This document shows, piece after piece, positions 33,401 to 35,285 of a stretch of DNA of 35,285 nt (within the stretch, counting starts at the first letter, position 1; every line of letters begins with the position of its first letter). The translations under genes were made by a program, and so were the position numbers. The notes below the pieces were generated by a model, which was not told where the DNA came from, made no database searches, and saw nothing but the letters and a program-made list of their open reading frames with translations. Source of the DNA: an uncultured bacterium (GTDB lineage: Bacteria; Patescibacteriota; Minisyncoccia; Phycocordibacterales; CAIJYI01); assembly GCA_903824855.1 (NCBI GenBank), contig CAIJYI010000033.1, positions 1 through 35,285 on the forward strand. The letters run 5' to 3'.

Positions 33401-35285
33401 TCAACGCTGTGTGTAGCATCGGTGAGGATGACAAATTTTGTTGCGGAATAGGTAACGCTAAATGAAACATAGTTTGAAACTCCACCGCCCGGTGCAGAAT
33501 TTGTGACGGTGATGCGCGCACTTGATGTAGCGAGAAGCATGTCCGATGCGGGAATAAGCGCGGTAAGTCTTCCTGTGTTTACAAAGGTTGTAACACGAGC
33601 ACCTCCATTAAAATTAACAGTAGATGAAGGTATAAAATTACTTCCGTTTACCGTAAGTGTAAAGTCGGGATCAGTAGTATGTTTCGAAGACGGGTCGATG
33701 GTTGAAATTACCGGAACAGGATTCACGAGTGTGACGGTTACAGGGTCGGAGGTGATGACATTATAATTTGAGTCACCGGCTTTTGTTGCGGTAACTCCAC
33801 ATGTTCCGGATACATCAGAGACATTTAATGTTGTACCTAAAGTAATATTACATCCGGTTGAAAGTCCGGCTGAGAAAGTAACATCGCCTGAGCTTGATCC
33901 TCCTAATGAAGACAATACAGCAGTCGAACCGTAAGCAACCGTTGATGGTGTTACGACGGCGGTAAGCGCCGACTGATTAGCTTTTTCTAAAGTGACGGAT
34001 GCTGGAGACGAAGTGATTTCATAGTAGTTTGCGTCAGCAGCCATAGTGGCAGTGATGGCACATGATTCGGAAGCATTTGAGACATTCAAGACTGTCCCCC
34101 CGGTAATATTACATCCCGTTGATGCTCCAACTGAGAATGTGACGGCACCTGTTCCTGAACCTCCGCTTTTTGTTAATGCTGCAGTGTTTCCGAACGTGAT
34201 GGTTGACGGAGTAACAATGGCCGTAAGCGGTGATTGATTAGCTTTTTCTAAAGTAACGAGTACCGCATCTGATGTTTTAGGTTCGTAATCTGAATCACCG
34301 GCTTTTGTGGCAGTGACAGAGCAAGTACCGGATGCGTTTGAGACATTTAATGTAGTTCCCAATGTGATATTACAACCGGTTGATCCTCCTGCTGAGTATG
34401 TAACAGTTCCCGATCCTGATCCTCCACTCGAACCGAGAGTAGCAGTCGAGCCATAAGCGAGGGTTGAAGGAGTAACGGTGGCAGTCAAAGTTGCTTGGTT
34501 CGCTTTGGTTAAGGTAACGGTTACGGGAGCAGAGTTTGCAACATTGTAATTTGTGTCAGCTGCTCTGGTTGCAGTAACAGCACAGGTACCGGAAGCATCT
34601 GAGACATTTAATGTTGTTCCCAAAGTAATATTACAACCGGTTGATCCTCCGACTGAAAATGTAACGGAACCTGTTCCTGAACCTCCACTATAAGTTAACT
34701 CAGCAGTTGTTCCAAAAGCAACCGTTGAAGGAGTGACAATTGCAGTAAGGGTCGCCTGATTAGCTTTTGCTAATGTTACCGAAGCAAGAGAAGAAGTGAT
34801 TTCGTTGTAGTTTGTATCGCCGGCTTTTGTGGCGGTAACGGCACAAGTTCCTGAAGCGTCAATTACATTCAAAGTTGTTCCTCCCGAAATGTTACAACCG
34901 GTTGAAAGTCCAACAGAGAATGTGACGGCACCTGTTCCTGAACCTCCGCTTGAAGATAGGGCTGCGGTTGTTCCATAAGTGACGGTCGAAGGATTAACAA
35001 TAGCGATAAGCGTTGCTTGATTGGCGGTAGTAATAACTCCGGTACTGATAGCGAACGGAACGGTGACGGTGTAGTTTGCCTGATCAGCGCCACCGAGAGT
35101 AACGGCAGAAATAGTAATCGTTTTTCCGGTGCCGGCAGTTGCCGTGTCGTAGGTTGAACTAATGGAAGCGACATTAACAGACTCGAGTCCGATAACTCCA
35201 CCGAGTGTTCCGCCTGAGAGATTGGCGGTGTTGTTTCCGTCGTATGGTTTGGAAGTTCCTGACATCGCGGAGACAGTGAGAGCAA
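30460..35285 (-). CDS. Giant repeat surface protein with C-terminal dockerin (5' partial)
   Basis: The frame runs off the right edge; 1601 residues are counted here from the ATG at 35265, but codons continue upstream (ALTVSA before it). It starts inside a YDG-type domain (SKPYDGNNTANLSGGTLGG). Five 87-aa repeats follow (81-515), each with two Cys 17 residues apart. An IPT/TIG-like domain (518-604) comes next, then alternating Ig-like repeats (608-703, 927-1024, 1246-1342) and four RKDQxGNL...FWYYDE repeats (from about 705, 812, 1026, 1135). After a Gly hinge (1349-1354) come two beta domains and a type I dockerin (1546-1601). Its calcium loops are D1548/S1550/D1552/N1556/D1559 and D1579/N1581/D1583/D1587/D1590. 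It is a fibre-like exported protein; the signal peptide is expected outside the window. Confidence 0.88.
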   Translation of the reverse strand, partial: ALTVSAMSGTSKPYDGNNTANLSGGTLGGVIGLESVNVASISSTYDTATAGTGKTITISAVTLGGADQANYTVTVPFAISTGVITTANQATLIAIVNPSTVTYGTTAALSSSGGSGTGAVTFSVGLSTGCNISGGTTLNVIDASGTCAVTATKAGDTNYNEITSSLASVTLAKANQATLTAIVTPSTVAFGTTAELTYSGGSGTGSVTFSVGGSTGCNITLGTTLNVSDASGTCAVTATRAADTNYNVANSAPVTVTLTKANQATLTATVTPSTLAYGSTATLGSSGGSGSGTVTYSAGGSTGCNITLGTTLNVSNASGTCSVTATKAGDSDYEPKTSDAVLVTLEKANQSPLTAIVTPSTITFGNTAALTKSGGSGTGAVTFSVGASTGCNITGGTVLNVSNASESCAITATMAADANYYEITSSPASVTLEKANQSALTAVVTPSTVAYGSTAVLSSLGGSSSGDVTFSAGLSTGCNITLGTTLNVSDVSGTCGVTATKAGDSNYNVITSDPVTVTLVNPVPVISTIDPSSKHTTDPDFTLTVNGSNFIPSSTVNFNGGARVTTFVNTGRLTALIPASDMLLATSSARITVTNSAPGGGVSNYVSFSVTYSATKFVILTDATHSVDSPVTVTVQAQKADGSIDTSYVDDVTLLINGSAVGAGLVNISGGTGSRSVTHTVAEPIHLSLSDTEHTTLNVDSTADVTFHGGATTQFSLNSPTPLSAGSRAAYTVTRKDQFGNLTSQGDITVNLSSNGGANKKFYDSETGSSVITSIIIPDGQQSVNFWYYDETPGSITITASGTSGISNGINVLSVVPGAVSSFTLSGSPAMTAKTRIGYTVVRKDQFANLVTSGSSVLNLSTTAGVLGTNRFFYDASTGGTSITSITIADGSSSASFWYYEETSGNYTVTASNGVLGVTDGTIAVLVNPAPIVATKLIIQTPIASGTVDGPITITVKAVDDAGNVDTTISGNVTLNTTGSATPIHGSVPLNLGVGTIDISDHTAETTNLSLSDTEHPTLDHSSTASAVFATGTVAQIFLVTAGDTAAGDRLQFTVTRKDQYGNLITSGVTPITLNTSSLSANRRFYDSAIGGSVIPTTVNILDGNSTVNFWYYDELADSVTVTASIGAATATKTFNVLPGAIAKFFIDHPGNMTAGTRLEYTITRTDAYDNPVTSGIVSANISTDSGSASGKFYDAVTGGFTTSVAVFAEGNSEAHVWYYEEALGTWTITVSDGPTITSDTDSVLVSSSSIVATRFIIQPVTNSTVNIPVTVTVRAEDGAGNVDATYNHNVTLHTTGSATGAGVVTIINGVGTIDINDAVAETITLSLVDSSSTGLNILSTRTLTFDVVAPIVSVGGGGGTTVYYNPAISGIHFTGKAFPGANLNVIAIGGAGGTQNQTGVANTTASFNLSFNGLTGNARSYAVVGIDKNNNATQVKIFDANMANANLQLDVNGILLSPTLALARTAATKGDVLGISGEAAPNYKVEIEVDNQPILPTVTADANGHYKALVPTVALDFGSHTIRTRQISPAGLKSDYSPQEIFSVVNIFTPNMDFSGDGIVNITDWSMFVVRWQSTDAKVRIKDDLNGDGKVDVQDLSIFVRTLKLK
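33721..35025. repeat. Five tandem 261-bp coding repeats
   Basis: Five in-frame copies of an 87-codon unit without any length change, starting with codons for ANQ (residues 81, 168, 255, 342, 429 of the giant protein). Each contains GCNI and a second Cys 17 residues later. The copies have diverged but keep exact length, so they are old or under selection. Confidence 0.9.

Noticed and set aside
34869-35285. Second long minus-strand frame at the right end
   Set aside because: It is an alternative frame of the repetitive coding sequence; the composition (Leu/Pro/Ser-rich) and lack of domains fit a shadow of the giant protein.

Overview
The window looks like a chromosomal segment of a Candidate Phyla Radiation bacterium (Patescibacteria, most likely a Parcubacteria-type lineage). 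This rests on gene style, not on a marker gene. The clues are cohesin- and dockerin-type surface proteins, secreted proteins with stalk-like repeats, histidine kinases with an SGMxKKEG tail, sensors ending in an MxGRE coiled coil, and a compact genome with ATGA overlaps. TGA is used as a normal stop, so the code appears to be standard. No rRNA, tRNA, CRISPR array or insertion sequence was recognised.

Layout. (1) 1-857: a small GIY-YIG nuclease gene embedded in REP-like palindromic repeats, followed by a repeat-only stretch. (2) 858-15304: one minus-strand block of about 14.4 kb with only glycosyltransferase (GT) and SAM-methyltransferase (MTase) modules. I count about a dozen GT and eight MTase modules, single or fused, including 827- and 953-residue multidomain proteins and one GT gene broken by an in-frame TAA. 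The same palindromic repeats return at 15330-15535, so the block is bracketed by them. (3) 15645-19382: a minus-strand Tat locus. In transcription order it holds a secreted stalk-like protein, tatC, a 28-aa TatA-like micropeptide, a TatA with a doubled amphipathic region, a 35-aa micropeptide, a second TatA, a small protein with a twin-arginine signal, and a zinc-ribbon protein with a phage-decoration-like C-terminus. (4) 19462-20652: an MFS transporter. (5) 20692-28890: a sensory region with three PAS or Cache-type sensors without kinase domains, two histidine kinases and two single-domain receivers. (6) 28925-35285: a membrane-anchored cohesin-type protein next to a giant repeat protein that ends in a type I dockerin and runs off the right edge.

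How the parts may work together (inference). The dockerin protein could dock onto the anchored cohesin and form a large surface fibre; the downstream receiver gene may be co-transcribed with them. The GT/MTase block probably builds a methylated glycan. It has no transmembrane GT, flippase or polymerase, which suggests cytoplasmic decoration of a protein or lipid carrier. The Tat locus appears self-contained, with translocase genes next to at least one candidate substrate. The sensory genes form two operons that converge on a very long perfect hairpin terminator.

The most novel-looking items are the duplicated [micropeptide + TatA] module, the GIY-YIG nuclease whose ends are made of the surrounding repeat, the domain-shuffled GT/MTase island with an apparently unnamed GT-like family, and the adjacent cohesin/dockerin pair.
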